From Prevotella sp. (lineage in GTDB: Bacteria > Bacteroidota > Bacteroidia > Bacteroidales > Bacteroidaceae), in the NCBI GenBank assembly GCA_017442765.1, contig JAFRZC010000123.1:1-6502 (forward strand): a stretch of 6,502 nucleotides of DNA, read 5' to 3'. Both the position numbers and the translations under genes were made by a program. Below are positions 1-6,502 of the stretch, in pieces. The notes beneath the pieces were generated by a model. The model ran no database searches. It was not told the DNA's origin and saw only the letters and a list, made by a program, of their open reading frames with translations. Each line of letters opens with the position of its first letter. Position 1 is the stretch's first letter.

Positions 1-1521
1 AACGTTGGCGACAACGTGGGCGACGTGGCTGGTATGGGTGCCGACCTCTACGAGAGCTACTGCGGAAGTATCCTTTCCACCGCCGCACTCGGTGCTGCCG
101 CCTTTGCTGTGGCAGGAGGCGAGTCGCAGCTGAAAGCCGTCATCGCTCCGATGCTCATCGCTGCCGTCGGCGTGTTCCTGAGCATTCTCGGCATCTATCT
201 CGTACGCACCAAGGAAGGCGCTACCATGCGCGACTTGCTGAAATCGCTCTCTCTGGGAACCAATGTCTCGGCCATCCTCATCGCCATTGCCACACCTGTC
301 ATCCTCTATCTCTTGGGTGTGGAGAACTGGAAAGGTCTCTCTTTCTCTGTCATCACAGGTCTGGCCGCAGGTGTGATTATCGGACAGGCTACGGAGTACT
401 ACACTTCGCATAGCTATAAACCAACTCAAAAAATATCTGAAGCAGGTTTGACTGGTTCCGCCACTGTCATCATCAAGGGTATCGGTACGGGCATGATTTC
501 CACCTGCATCCCCGTCATCACCATTGGTGTGGCCATCATCCTGAGCTACATGTGCGCCAACGGCTTCGACCTCTCCATGACTTCGGAGAGTCTGGCTCAT
601 GGCCTTTATGGCGTGGGTATTGCCGCAGTAGGCATGCTCTCTACGCTCGGCATCACCCTTGCCACCGACGCTTACGGTCCTATCGCCGACAATGCCGGCG
701 GCAACGCTGAGATGAGCGAGCTGGGCGAGGAAGTGCGCCATCGCACCGATGCACTCGATGCCCTCGGCAACACCACCGCCGCCACGGGTAAGGGTTTTGC
801 CATCGGCTCGGCCGCGCTCACCGCACTTGCACTTTTGGCATCCTACATTGAGGAAATAAAGATTGCCATGGATCGTGCCAACGTGATGATGACCAATGTG
901 AAGGGCGAAGTCATCAGTGCCGCACAAGCCACCATCCCCGACTTCATGAACTTCTTCCAGGTGAACCTGATGAACCCGAAAGTGCTCGTGGGTGCCTTCA
1001 TCGGTGCCATGGCAGCCTTCCTGTTCTGCGGACTCACAATGGAAGCCGTAGGACGTGCCGCACAGAAGATGGTTGTTGAGGTGCGTCGCCAGTTCAAAGA
1101 GATTGCCGGTATCCTTGAAGGCACAGGCACTCCCGACTATGGCCGTTGCGTTGAGATCTCCACCCGTGCCGCACAGCACGAGATGATTTTCCCGTCGCTC
1201 CTCGCCATCGCCATCCCCATCATCGTAGGCTGTCTGCTCGGCGTGGCCGGTGTACTCGGTTTGCTCGTCGGCGGACTGGCCGGCGGCTTCACTCTGGCAG
1301 TCTTCATGGCAAATGCCGGAGGTGCATGGGATAACGCGAAGAAGAACGTTGAGGAAGGAAACTTCGGCGGCAAGGGCTCGTTTGCCCATAAGGCCACCAT
1401 CGTGGGCGACACAGTGGGCGACCCGTTCAAGGACACCAGCGGTCCCTCACTCAACATCCTCATCAAACTGATGTCGATGGTTAGCATCGTCATGGCAGGT
1501 CTCACCGTAGCCTTCATCTAA
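1..1521 (+). CDS. hppA: Membrane-bound K+-dependent ion-translocating pyrophosphatase (Na+ and/or H+), 5'-truncated by window edge
   Basis: This integral inner-membrane enzyme hydrolyses pyrophosphate and uses the energy to export Na+ and/or H+. The frame is open from base 1 and ends at TAA 1519-1521, giving 506 visible residues. Family members are usually about 660-760 residues, so some 200-plus N-terminal residues are missing; the GTG at 16 lies inside a core motif and is not a start. Three signature regions are visible: DNVGDVAGMGADLYES (residues 4-19), carrying Mg-PPi-binding aspartates and the DLYE gate acid; TDAYGPIADNAGG (222-234); and HKATIVGDTVGDPFKD (463-478), ending in the Lys/Asp catalytic cluster. 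Hydrophobic segments alternate with these loops, as in the 16-helix family fold. GNTTAATGKG (256-265) has Ala and Gly where K+-independent enzymes have Lys and Thr, so K+ dependence is predicted. Na+/H+ specificity residues lie mostly upstream. Some Bacteroides and Prevotella homologues are known to pump both ions; whether this one does cannot be decided here. Confidence 0.96.
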   Translation, partial: NVGDNVGDVAGMGADLYESYCGSILSTAALGAAAFAVAGGESQLKAVIAPMLIAAVGVFLSILGIYLVRTKEGATMRDLLKSLSLGTNVSAILIAIATPVILYLLGVENWKGLSFSVITGLAAGVIIGQATEYYTSHSYKPTQKISEAGLTGSATVIIKGIGTGMISTCIPVITIGVAIILSYMCANGFDLSMTSESLAHGLYGVGIAAVGMLSTLGITLATDAYGPIADNAGGNAEMSELGEEVRHRTDALDALGNTTAATGKGFAIGSAALTALALLASYIEEIKIAMDRANVMMTNVKGEVISAAQATIPDFMNFFQVNLMNPKVLVGAFIGAMAAFLFCGLTMEAVGRAAQKMVVEVRRQFKEIAGILEGTGTPDYGRCVEISTRAAQHEMIFPSLLAIAIPIIVGCLLGVAGVLGLLVGGLAGGFTLAVFMANAGGAWDNAKKNVEEGNFGGKGSFAHKATIVGDTVGDPFKDTSGPSLNILIKLMSMVSIVMAGLTVAFI

Positions 1522-1531
1522 TCAAACAAAG

Positions 1532-1591
1532 TAATTGAGAATTGAGAGTATCAGTTTCGCTGACAGCGAGACAACTCTCAGTTCTCAATTA
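1532..1591. repeat. Long nested inverted repeat between hppA and the microprotein gene
   Basis: An 18-nt arm at 1532-1549 pairs with 1574-1591 through 17 Watson-Crick pairs and one T-G wobble (1542 with 1581). Inside it, 1554-1561 pairs with 1565-1572, including one wobble, around a 3-nt loop; the two stems are separated by an asymmetric internal loop (1550-1553 against 1573). The arms are built on the unit TTGAGA/TCTCAA. The structure starts 10 nt after the hppA stop codon, so it could end or attenuate the hppA transcript or stabilise its 3' end. It lacks a real T-tract on the + strand, which weakens a simple terminator reading. The arm sequence resembles the TTGAGA-rich palindromes I recall between Bacteroidales genes, so a dispersed intergenic repeat is an equally good label. 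The pairing is seen directly; the role is inferred. Confidence 0.7.
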
Positions 1592-1642
1592 TCATTTCCA
1601 CCCACAATCATTAGCTTTTAATCCTTAACTATCAACTCTCAA

Positions 1643-1867
1643 ATGACTGATTTTGCACAAGGAACCCCCATAGCCGATGAGCACAGGCACAGCCACCATC
1701 ACAGCCATCACAAACATCGCCACAAAGACGAGGCTGAGATTGTACGGCAGAAGAACAAGAATGCCAAGAAGCGCAAAAAGTTCTTATCTAACTTTCTATT
1801 CCTGACACTCTCCGTACTGGCCGTGCTTATCATTGCCGTCGTGGCATTCCTCTATGTTGTGGTGTAA
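1643..1867 (+). CDS. Histidine-rich, C-tail-anchored membrane microprotein, function unknown
   Basis: I do not recognise a named family. The 74-residue product has three parts. Residues 14-27 contain nine histidines interspersed with Arg, Lys and Ser, resembling a transition-metal-binding tract. Residues 37-46 are strongly basic (KNKNAKKRKK). Residues 51-73 form one strongly hydrophobic helix running almost to the C-terminus. By the positive-inside rule the His-rich N-terminus should be cytoplasmic, with the protein anchored by its tail; there is no signal peptide. ATG at 1643 is the only sensible start, since it keeps the whole His tract, and TAA is at 1865-1867. No clear Shine-Dalgarno precedes it (upstream bases are ACTATCAACTCTCAA), which is common in Bacteroidota. 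It lies 121 bp behind hppA on the same strand and just before the shared terminator, so it could be co-transcribed with hppA or have its own promoter. The coherent protein architecture argues that the reading frame is real. Metal binding or a role with the pyrophosphatase is only a guess. Confidence 0.75.
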   Translation: MTDFAQGTPIADEHRHSHHHSHHKHRHKDEAEIVRQKNKNAKKRKKFLSNFLFLTLSVLAVLIIAVVAFLYVVV

Positions 1868-1909
1868 ACCTTTGATATCGTTCGGCAAAAGCTAAGCTAT
1901 CGCATTCCA

Positions 1910-1965
1910 AAAGACCGTCTTTCGGAAGAAATTCCCTAGGGAATTTTCTGCGAAAGACGGTCTTT
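1910..1965. terminator. Bidirectional intrinsic terminator (56-nt palindrome) between convergent genes
   Basis: A perfect 15-bp stem (AAAGACCGTCTTTCG at 1910-1924 with its complement at 1951-1965) encloses a perfect 16-nt palindrome, AATTCCCTAGGGAATT (1930-1945). Both share the same centre, so the whole element folds as one long hairpin with only two mismatches (1925/1950 and 1927/1948) and one wobble (1928/1947). It lies 43 bp past the microprotein stop codon and 38 bp past the fumarase stop codon on the opposite strand, the expected place for a two-way terminator. The stem opens with AAAG and closes with CTTT, so each transcript leaves on a short U-run, but there is no long T-tract. The hairpin and its position are clear; termination in both directions is inferred. 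Confidence 0.8.
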
Positions 1966-2003
1966 CAGAATCAGTAAAGTAAACTCTTGGTAATCAATAC
2001 CCT

Positions 2004-3668
2004 TTATTTCCCATTATTCTCCCCGACCTGACAACGTGGACACCACGGTTTGAGCTGCTGGAAGAAGTCATTGCCCTTGTCATCGACGAGAATGAAGGCA
2101 GGAAAGTCTTCCACCTCAATCTTCCAGATAGCCTCCATACCCAGCTCAGGGTATTCGACGCACTCGATGCTCTTGATACTCGATTGTGAGAGCACAGCCG
2201 CAACACCTCCGATACTGCCGAGATAGAAACCGCCATGGCGCTTGCAGGCATCGGTGACCTGCTGCGAGCGGTTACCTTTGGCTATCATCACGAGCGAGGC
2301 ACCATGCGACTGGAACTCATCAACGTATGGATCCATGCGGTTGGCCGTGGTCGGACCCATCGAGCCGCAGGGGTAACCTTCGGGTGTCTTGGCCGGACCG
2401 GCGTAGAGCACAGGGTGGCTCTTGAAATATTCTGGCATGGGCTCGCCTGCATCAAGACGTGCCTTGAGCTTGGCATGAGCGATGTCACGGGCCACGATGA
2501 TGGTGCCCTTGAGGTTCACGCGAGTGGAAACAGGATACTTCGTAAGCTCCGCCCTTACCGCGTCGATGCCCTTGTCGAGGTCGATGACGATACTTTCAGC
2601 TCCTTCGCCCGGCTGCGCATAACGGGCAGGGATAAGCTCGGCGGGGTTGTCGTCCATCTTCTCGAGCCAGATACCATCACGATTGATCTTGGCCTTGATA
2701 TTGCGGTCGGCAGAACAGCTCACGCCCATACCGATGGGACAGCTGGCTCCATGCCGGGGCAGACGGACGACACGGATGTCATGAGCAAGATGCTTGCCGC
2801 CGAATTGTGCGCCAAGACCGATGCGCTGAGCCTCCTTCAACAGTTTCTCCTCAAGGTCGATGTCGCGGAAGGCACGGCCCGTCTCGTCGCCCGTCGTGGG
2901 CAGCGAGTCATAGTACTTGATGCTGGCGAGCTTCACGGTAAGCAGATTCTTCTCTGCCGACGTGCCACCGATGACGAAGGCGATATGGTAAGGCGGACAG
3001 GCAGCCGTGCCCAGCGACCTCATCTTCTCAACGAGGAAGGGCAGCAGCGTACCCTCGTTCTGGATAGTAGCCTTGGTCATCGGATAGAAATAGGTCTTGT
3101 TGGCAGAGCCTCCACCCTTGGCCACCATCACAAAACGATATTCCGCGCCTTCGCATGCCTCGATGTCAATCTGTGCGGGCAGGTTGCAGCGGGTATTCAC
3201 CTCGTCATACATGTTGAGCGGAGCATTCTGCGAGTAGCGCAGATTGTCTTGCGTAAAGGTGTTATAGACACCAAGTGAGAGGGCTTCCTCATCCTCAAAC
3301 CCGGTCCATACCTGCTGACCTTTCTCACCATGAATGATGGCCGTTCCCGTGTCCTGGCAGAAGGGCAACACGCCACGTGCGGCCACCTCGGCATTGCGCA
3401 GGAACTGAAGAGCCACGTAGCGGTCGTTCTCCGAGGCCTCGGGGTCGTCGAGAATGGCAGCCACCTGCCGGTTGTGCTCGCGGCGCAACATGAACTCCAC
3501 ATCGTGGAAAGCCTGCTGAGCCAACAACGCAAGAGCCTCCGGCGAAACTTTCACTATTTCCTTGCCTTCAAACTCACTAATACTGATGCCCTCTTTCGAC
3601 AGAAGGCGATACTCGGTAGTGTCAGCTCCTAACTGAAACATGGGAGCGTACTTGAATGATGGTTTCAT
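2004..3668 (-). CDS. fumA: Class I fumarate hydratase, [4Fe-4S] type (FumA/FumB family)
   Basis: This cytoplasmic enzyme reversibly hydrates fumarate to L-malate. In Bacteroidales it usually serves the reductive branch from oxaloacetate to succinate. The 554-residue length matches E. coli FumA (about 548), so it appears complete. The three cluster cysteines are C104 ([10 protein letters not shown]), C224 (AACPPYH) and C318 (VSCSADRN); their spacing follows the C105/C224/C318 pattern of E. coli FumA. D106, just after the first cysteine, matches the proposed catalytic Asp, and R394 and the GPTTANRMD segment (438-446) match substrate-binding residues known from Leishmania fumarase. The N-terminal alpha-type domain carries the cluster ligands and the C-terminal beta-type domain starts near residue 375. 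The C-terminus carries CPRC (543-546); E. coli FumA ends with a similar CxxC. ATG at 3668 matches the family N-terminus and lies 16 bp behind the M16 stop codon, implying a shared transcript. Being [4Fe-4S]-dependent, it should be oxygen-sensitive, as suits an anaerobe. FumA and FumB cannot be told apart, so the symbol marks the class only. Confidence 0.97.
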   Translation of the reverse strand: MKPSFKYAPMFQLGADTTEYRLLSKEGISISEFEGKEIVKVSPEALALLAQQAFHDVEFMLRREHNRQVAAILDDPEASENDRYVALQFLRNAEVAARGVLPFCQDTGTAIIHGEKGQQVWTGFEDEEALSLGVYNTFTQDNLRYSQNAPLNMYDEVNTRCNLPAQIDIEACEGAEYRFVMVAKGGGSANKTYFYPMTKATIQNEGTLLPFLVEKMRSLGTAACPPYHIAFVIGGTSAEKNLLTVKLASIKYYDSLPTTGDETGRAFRDIDLEEKLLKEAQRIGLGAQFGGKHLAHDIRVVRLPRHGASCPIGMGVSCSADRNIKAKINRDGIWLEKMDDNPAELIPARYAQPGEGAESIVIDLDKGIDAVRAELTKYPVSTRVNLKGTIIVARDIAHAKLKARLDAGEPMPEYFKSHPVLYAGPAKTPEGYPCGSMGPTTANRMDPYVDEFQSHGASLVMIAKGNRSQQVTDACKRHGGFYLGSIGGVAAVLSQSSIKSIECVEYPELGMEAIWKIEVEDFPAFILVDDKGNDFFQQLKPWCPRCQVGENNGK

Positions 3669-3684
3669 ATTCTTTTTATTTATA
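3669..3684 (-). promoter_or_regulatory. A/T-only style leader and translation initiation region of the fumarase gene
   Basis: The whole gap between the M16 stop codon and the fumarase ATG reads TATAAATAAAAAGAAT on the coding strand: 15 of 16 bases are A or T. There is no GGAGG-like Shine-Dalgarno; the only purine run is AAAAAGAA just before the start. Unstructured A-rich leaders of this kind are typical for strongly translated Bacteroidota genes, which rely little on Shine-Dalgarno pairing. I see no convincing TAnnTTTG promoter in the gap, which supports co-transcription from the M16 gene. Confidence 0.5.
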
Positions 3685-6502
3685 TTAATATCCGAAGATT
3701 TCCTCTGTGGTAAGATGGCGGACGGGGCCTATCTTCTCCAAGGCTTCAATGTCGAGCTCATTCTCATCTCCAAGGATGACATACCGGTAAGGCTTACGCG
3801 CCATCTGCTGCTGTTCAAAAGCTACGATATCGCTCAGTTGAAGGGCAGGCAGATTCTTGTAGATACGCTCGTTGAGATCATAGTTTACACCGAGATTCTT
3901 GGCATTCAGCCACGCATTGATAAGACTGAACTTCGTGGTGCGCTGACTTTGCAAACGTTTGGTAAGAGCATCCTTGGCTATCTGGAAGGCTGCGGGACTT
4001 TCAGGTATGGTGTCAAGTATCTGGTGGAACTGATGAATACAATCCATCATCTTGTCGTTCTGCGTGATGATGTGAGTAAAGAAAAATTCGGGCTGCTCCT
4101 TATAAGAAGGCTCCACATAGGCGGCGTATGCGTTATAGGCCAAGCCACGTGCCTCGCGCATCTCCTGAAAGACAATGGTGTTCATGCCGCCTCCGTAGTA
4201 TTCGTTGAAAAGAGCCTTAACCGCAACTTCGTCGGGAGTCCACATACGTTGCTCATTATGTATCATTCGCATATAGATATTCTTTGCATCATACGGTGCA
4301 AGGAGTACCTCGTTCTTTGGAGTTTCCTGCATCTCATAATGACGACCCTCGGGGACGGCAACCAATCTCTTTGCGGTCTTGTGTGCCTTTGTGACTGTTT
4401 GCGCAAGTTCCTGCTCGCTCATCGGGCCATAATATAATATAGTGTGCTCGTACTCGGAAATATTCTTCAACAGATTAAGCAATTCTTGCGGATTCTGCCG
4501 GCGTAACTCATCGATACTGAGGTCATGGCGCGCAGGATTGTACTGCCCATAGACACCATACTGCACAAGGCGCGAGAAATTTTGCTGCTGATTGAGCTTA
4601 GCGTCGGCACGGCTCTTCTCCTCCATGGCCACAAGCTGCTGCCACGCCTCATCATCGACCTTAGCATTGTGCAGGAGGTTCTCCAACAGCTTAGCTGCCT
4701 CAGCCATGTTCTCGGCAAGACCACTGAGTGTGATATTGATATTGCGCTGCCCCACGCCGATGCTGTAGTTGCAGGCCAGTTTGTAGAATTGCTGCTTGAT
4801 TTGCTCGTTGCTGAGCTTGTCAGTGCCGAGGTAGTCGATATAGTCGGCGGCATAATTATAGCGCAGGTCAGCTTCATTGCCAAACTCATAGCGGAAGGTC
4901 AATGTGAAACGGCCGTTCTCTGTGTTTTTTACATAGATATAGGGCAAATTCTTCTTGGTCTTACCGAAAGTGAGGTCGCGCTGGAAGTCAACGAAACGCG
5001 GCTGGATAGGAGCCACCTCTATGCCCTGAATATCTTTCACAAACTGACTGACGAGGTCGCGGTTGGTGGGTATAGGTGTAATGGCAGGCTTGTCGATTTT
5101 CTTAAGCGACGTATCTTCGCCCTGGCGCTTGTAAACCACCACATAGTTATCGAGAAAATGACGGTTGGCAAAATCTACTACCTGCTGCTTGGTCATGCCT
5201 GAGATACGGTCGAGATACCCTACCTGCTGCTTCCACGGTATTTCGTTGATGAAGGCATCGACAAACATGTCGGCACGGTTGCTATTGCTCTCTAAAGAGT
5301 TATAGTAGCGCAGCTTGGCATTATTAATGACCGACGGCAGGAGATCGTCAGAAAACTCGCCGCGTCGCAGTTTCCCAATTTCCTCCAAGAGCAAAGCTTT
5401 CACCTCATCGAGCGACTGCCCTTCCTTTGGTGTACCTGCAAGCAGAAAGGCTGAATGGTCGCGAAGACGTATCACGCCACCTCCGGCACCGAGCATTTTC
5501 ATCTGTTGGTTGATATTGAGGTCAAGTAGTCCGGCCGTTCCATTGCTGAGCACATCTTCGATAATTTGCAGGGTGTCTATTTGCAAAGAATTACCCCTGT
5601 CAAAACGCCATCCCATGTACATGGTTTCTGCCTCAAGACCATAGACCGTAGTGTCACGAGGCTGTGTTATGGGGGAAAGTGCCGGAAACTCCGGCTGGCG
5701 CACATCTTTTCCGGGCTTCCATGAACTGAAATAGCGGTCAATGATGGCTATGGTTTTATCGGGATCGAGGTCGCCGGCCATGCAAATGGCGCAATTGTTG
5801 GGCACGTACCACTTATTAAAATAGTTTTTGATATTTGTGATAGAGGGATTCTTCAGATGCTCTTGCGTTCCGATGGTACTTTGTGTACCGTAGGGATGTG
5901 TTGGGAAGAGCAATGCATTAAGACTCTGCCACATCTTGCGGCTGTCTTTGGCGATGCCGATGTTATATTCCTCATAGACGGCCTCAAGCTCAGTGTGGAA
6001 CCCACGAATTGTCATATTCTGGAAACGGTCGGACTGTATCTTTGCCCAATTCTCCACCTCATTTGAAGGAATATCCTCGGTGTAGCAAGTCACATCGTTT
6101 GAAGTATAGGCATTACTACCGTCGGCTCCGATGACCGACATGAGCTTGTCGTACTCATTGGGAATGAAATATTGTGCCGCCACCTGAGAGACGCTGTCTA
6201 TCTCATGATATTTCTGCTTTCTGAGTTCAGGGTCGGCAATAAGGCGATACTCCTCATAACGTTTCTCTATCTCGGCAAGCAACGGAGCTTCGGCAGCAGG
6301 ATCGGTGACACCAAACTTGTCGGTACCCTTAAACATGAGATGCTCCAGATAATGAGCCAAGCCTGTTGTCTCGGCAGGATCGTTCTTTGAGCCAGTACGC
6401 ACTGCCATGAAAGTCTGTATGCGTGGTTTCTCTGTATTTACCGAGAGATACACCTTCAACCCGTTGGCAAGGGTGTAGATGCGGGTATTGGTTTTGTCAC
6501 CA
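3685..6502 (-). CDS. M16 family (insulinase/pitrilysin-like) zinc metallopeptidase, N-terminus cut by window edge
   Basis: This zinc peptidase has the two-lobed M16 plan, which encloses oligopeptides or unfolded segments in a chamber. There are 938 visible residues; the frame stays open to the window end, so the real start lies upstream and the TTG at 6459 is not a start. The inverted zinc motif HYLEH is at visible residues 50-54 (6340-6354): two His ligands with the catalytic Glu between them. The third ligand is most likely E171 in ELEAVYEE (codon 5989-5991), aligned on the E-x6-E pattern of pitrilysin. An extra helical, charged segment of about 45 residues (visible 68-113) separates HYLEH from this ligand. 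The second M16 lobe lacks a zinc motif but keeps the conserved EYYGGGMN and REARGLAY stretches (visible 767-789), as expected for the non-catalytic half. From recalled Bacteroidales homologues only some 25-35 residues should be missing, probably a signal peptide; export to the periplasm is therefore inferred. Substrate unknown. The fumarase gene follows 16 bp downstream. Confidence 0.93.
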   Translation of the reverse strand, partial: GDKTNTRIYTLANGLKVYLSVNTEKPRIQTFMAVRTGSKNDPAETTGLAHYLEHLMFKGTDKFGVTDPAAEAPLLAEIEKRYEEYRLIADPELRKQKYHEIDSVSQVAAQYFIPNEYDKLMSVIGADGSNAYTSNDVTCYTEDIPSNEVENWAKIQSDRFQNMTIRGFHTELEAVYEEYNIGIAKDSRKMWQSLNALLFPTHPYGTQSTIGTQEHLKNPSITNIKNYFNKWYVPNNCAICMAGDLDPDKTIAIIDRYFSSWKPGKDVRQPEFPALSPITQPRDTTVYGLEAETMYMGWRFDRGNSLQIDTLQIIEDVLSNGTAGLLDLNINQQMKMLGAGGGVIRLRDHSAFLLAGTPKEGQSLDEVKALLLEEIGKLRRGEFSDDLLPSVINNAKLRYYNSLESNSNRADMFVDAFINEIPWKQQVGYLDRISGMTKQQVVDFANRHFLDNYVVVYKRQGEDTSLKKIDKPAITPIPTNRDLVSQFVKDIQGIEVAPIQPRFVDFQRDLTFGKTKKNLPYIYVKNTENGRFTLTFRYEFGNEADLRYNYAADYIDYLGTDKLSNEQIKQQFYKLACNYSIGVGQRNINITLSGLAENMAEAAKLLENLLHNAKVDDEAWQQLVAMEEKSRADAKLNQQQNFSRLVQYGVYGQYNPARHDLSIDELRRQNPQELLNLLKNISEYEHTILYYGPMSEQELAQTVTKAHKTAKRLVAVPEGRHYEMQETPKNEVLLAPYDAKNIYMRMIHNEQRMWTPDEVAVKALFNEYYGGGMNTIVFQEMREARGLAYNAYAAYVEPSYKEQPEFFFTHIITQNDKMMDCIHQFHQILDTIPESPAAFQIAKDALTKRLQSQRTTKFSLINAWLNAKNLGVNYDLNERIYKNLPALQLSDIVAFEQQQMARKPYRYVILGDENELDIEALEKIGPVRHLTTEEIFGY

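Noticed and set aside
16..18. GTG as the pyrophosphatase start
   Set aside because: It falls within the conserved DNVGDVAGMGADLYES motif, and the frame is open from base 1, so the gene enters from outside the window.
1595..1619. Possible Bacteroidota promoter for the microprotein gene: TTTC at 1595 with TAGCTTTT at 1612
   Set aside because: TAGCTTTT is one base off the TAnnTTTG consensus, but the upstream element is imperfect and the spacing of 13 bp is well short of the usual 19-21 bp.
1682..1723. CAC/CAT-rich stretch as a microsatellite or an artificial His tag
   Set aside because: The histidines are interrupted by Arg, Ser and Lys with mixed codons, there is no uniform DNA repeat unit, and the surrounding gene is native in style.
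2235..3278. A 347-codon open frame antisense to the fumarase gene
   Set aside because: It lies entirely inside a clearly real fumarase with all catalytic motifs. The antisense translation has no recognisable domain, and high-GC third positions in the real gene readily create such shadows.
3640..5202. Long plus-strand frames (3640-4437 and 4525-5202) antisense to the M16 gene and the fumarase start
   Set aside because: Their products look moderately hydrophobic but follow no known family, and they are mirror images of well-conserved M16 coding sequence.
6457..6459. TTG as the M16 peptidase start
   Set aside because: The upstream in-frame residues [14 protein letters not shown] match the N-terminal part of the M16 domain, so the gene continues past the window edge.
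1..6502. CRISPR array, tRNA or rRNA genes, insertion sequences, phage or defence modules
   Set aside because: No regularly spaced direct repeats, cloverleaf, transposase or related protein motifs were seen on either strand; nearly all of the window is covered by the four genes.

Overview
The window looks like ordinary chromosome from a Bacteroidota bacterium, most likely a Prevotella-type member of Bacteroidales. This rests on recalled family resemblance: the pyrophosphatase, class I fumarase and two-domain M16 peptidase all read like Bacteroidales versions. Two of the genes also have A/T-rich leaders without a clear Shine-Dalgarno, as is usual in that phylum. I cannot name the species.

Layout: two gene pairs converge on a shared terminator. 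Left, plus strand: the C-terminal two thirds or so of a membrane-bound ion-pumping pyrophosphatase (hppA, 1-1521, 5' end outside the window). A 121-bp gap holding a long nested hairpin follows, then a 74-codon gene (1643-1867) for a histidine-rich, apparently tail-anchored membrane microprotein of unknown function. Centre: a 136-bp gap with a 56-nt near-perfect palindrome (1910-1965), best read as a bidirectional terminator. Right, minus strand: an M16 zinc peptidase (3685-6502, N-terminus outside the window) and, 16 bp downstream of it, a class I [4Fe-4S] fumarase (2004-3668). The tight spacing implies these two are co-transcribed, M16 first.

Functionally this is core metabolism rather than an accessory island. 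The pyrophosphatase uses PPi hydrolysis to drive Na+ and/or H+ export; its visible motif predicts K+ dependence. The fumarase interconverts fumarate and malate, which in Bacteroidales usually serves the reductive branch leading to succinate and propionate. The M16 enzyme is probably an exported or periplasmic peptidase, judged by family, because its signal peptide lies outside the window. I see no sign of mobile elements, CRISPR, RNA genes, defence genes or biosynthetic clusters, and no gene-free stretch over 300 bases. The least explained items are the His-rich microprotein behind hppA and the two elaborate intergenic palindromes. I found no convincing new multi-gene system.
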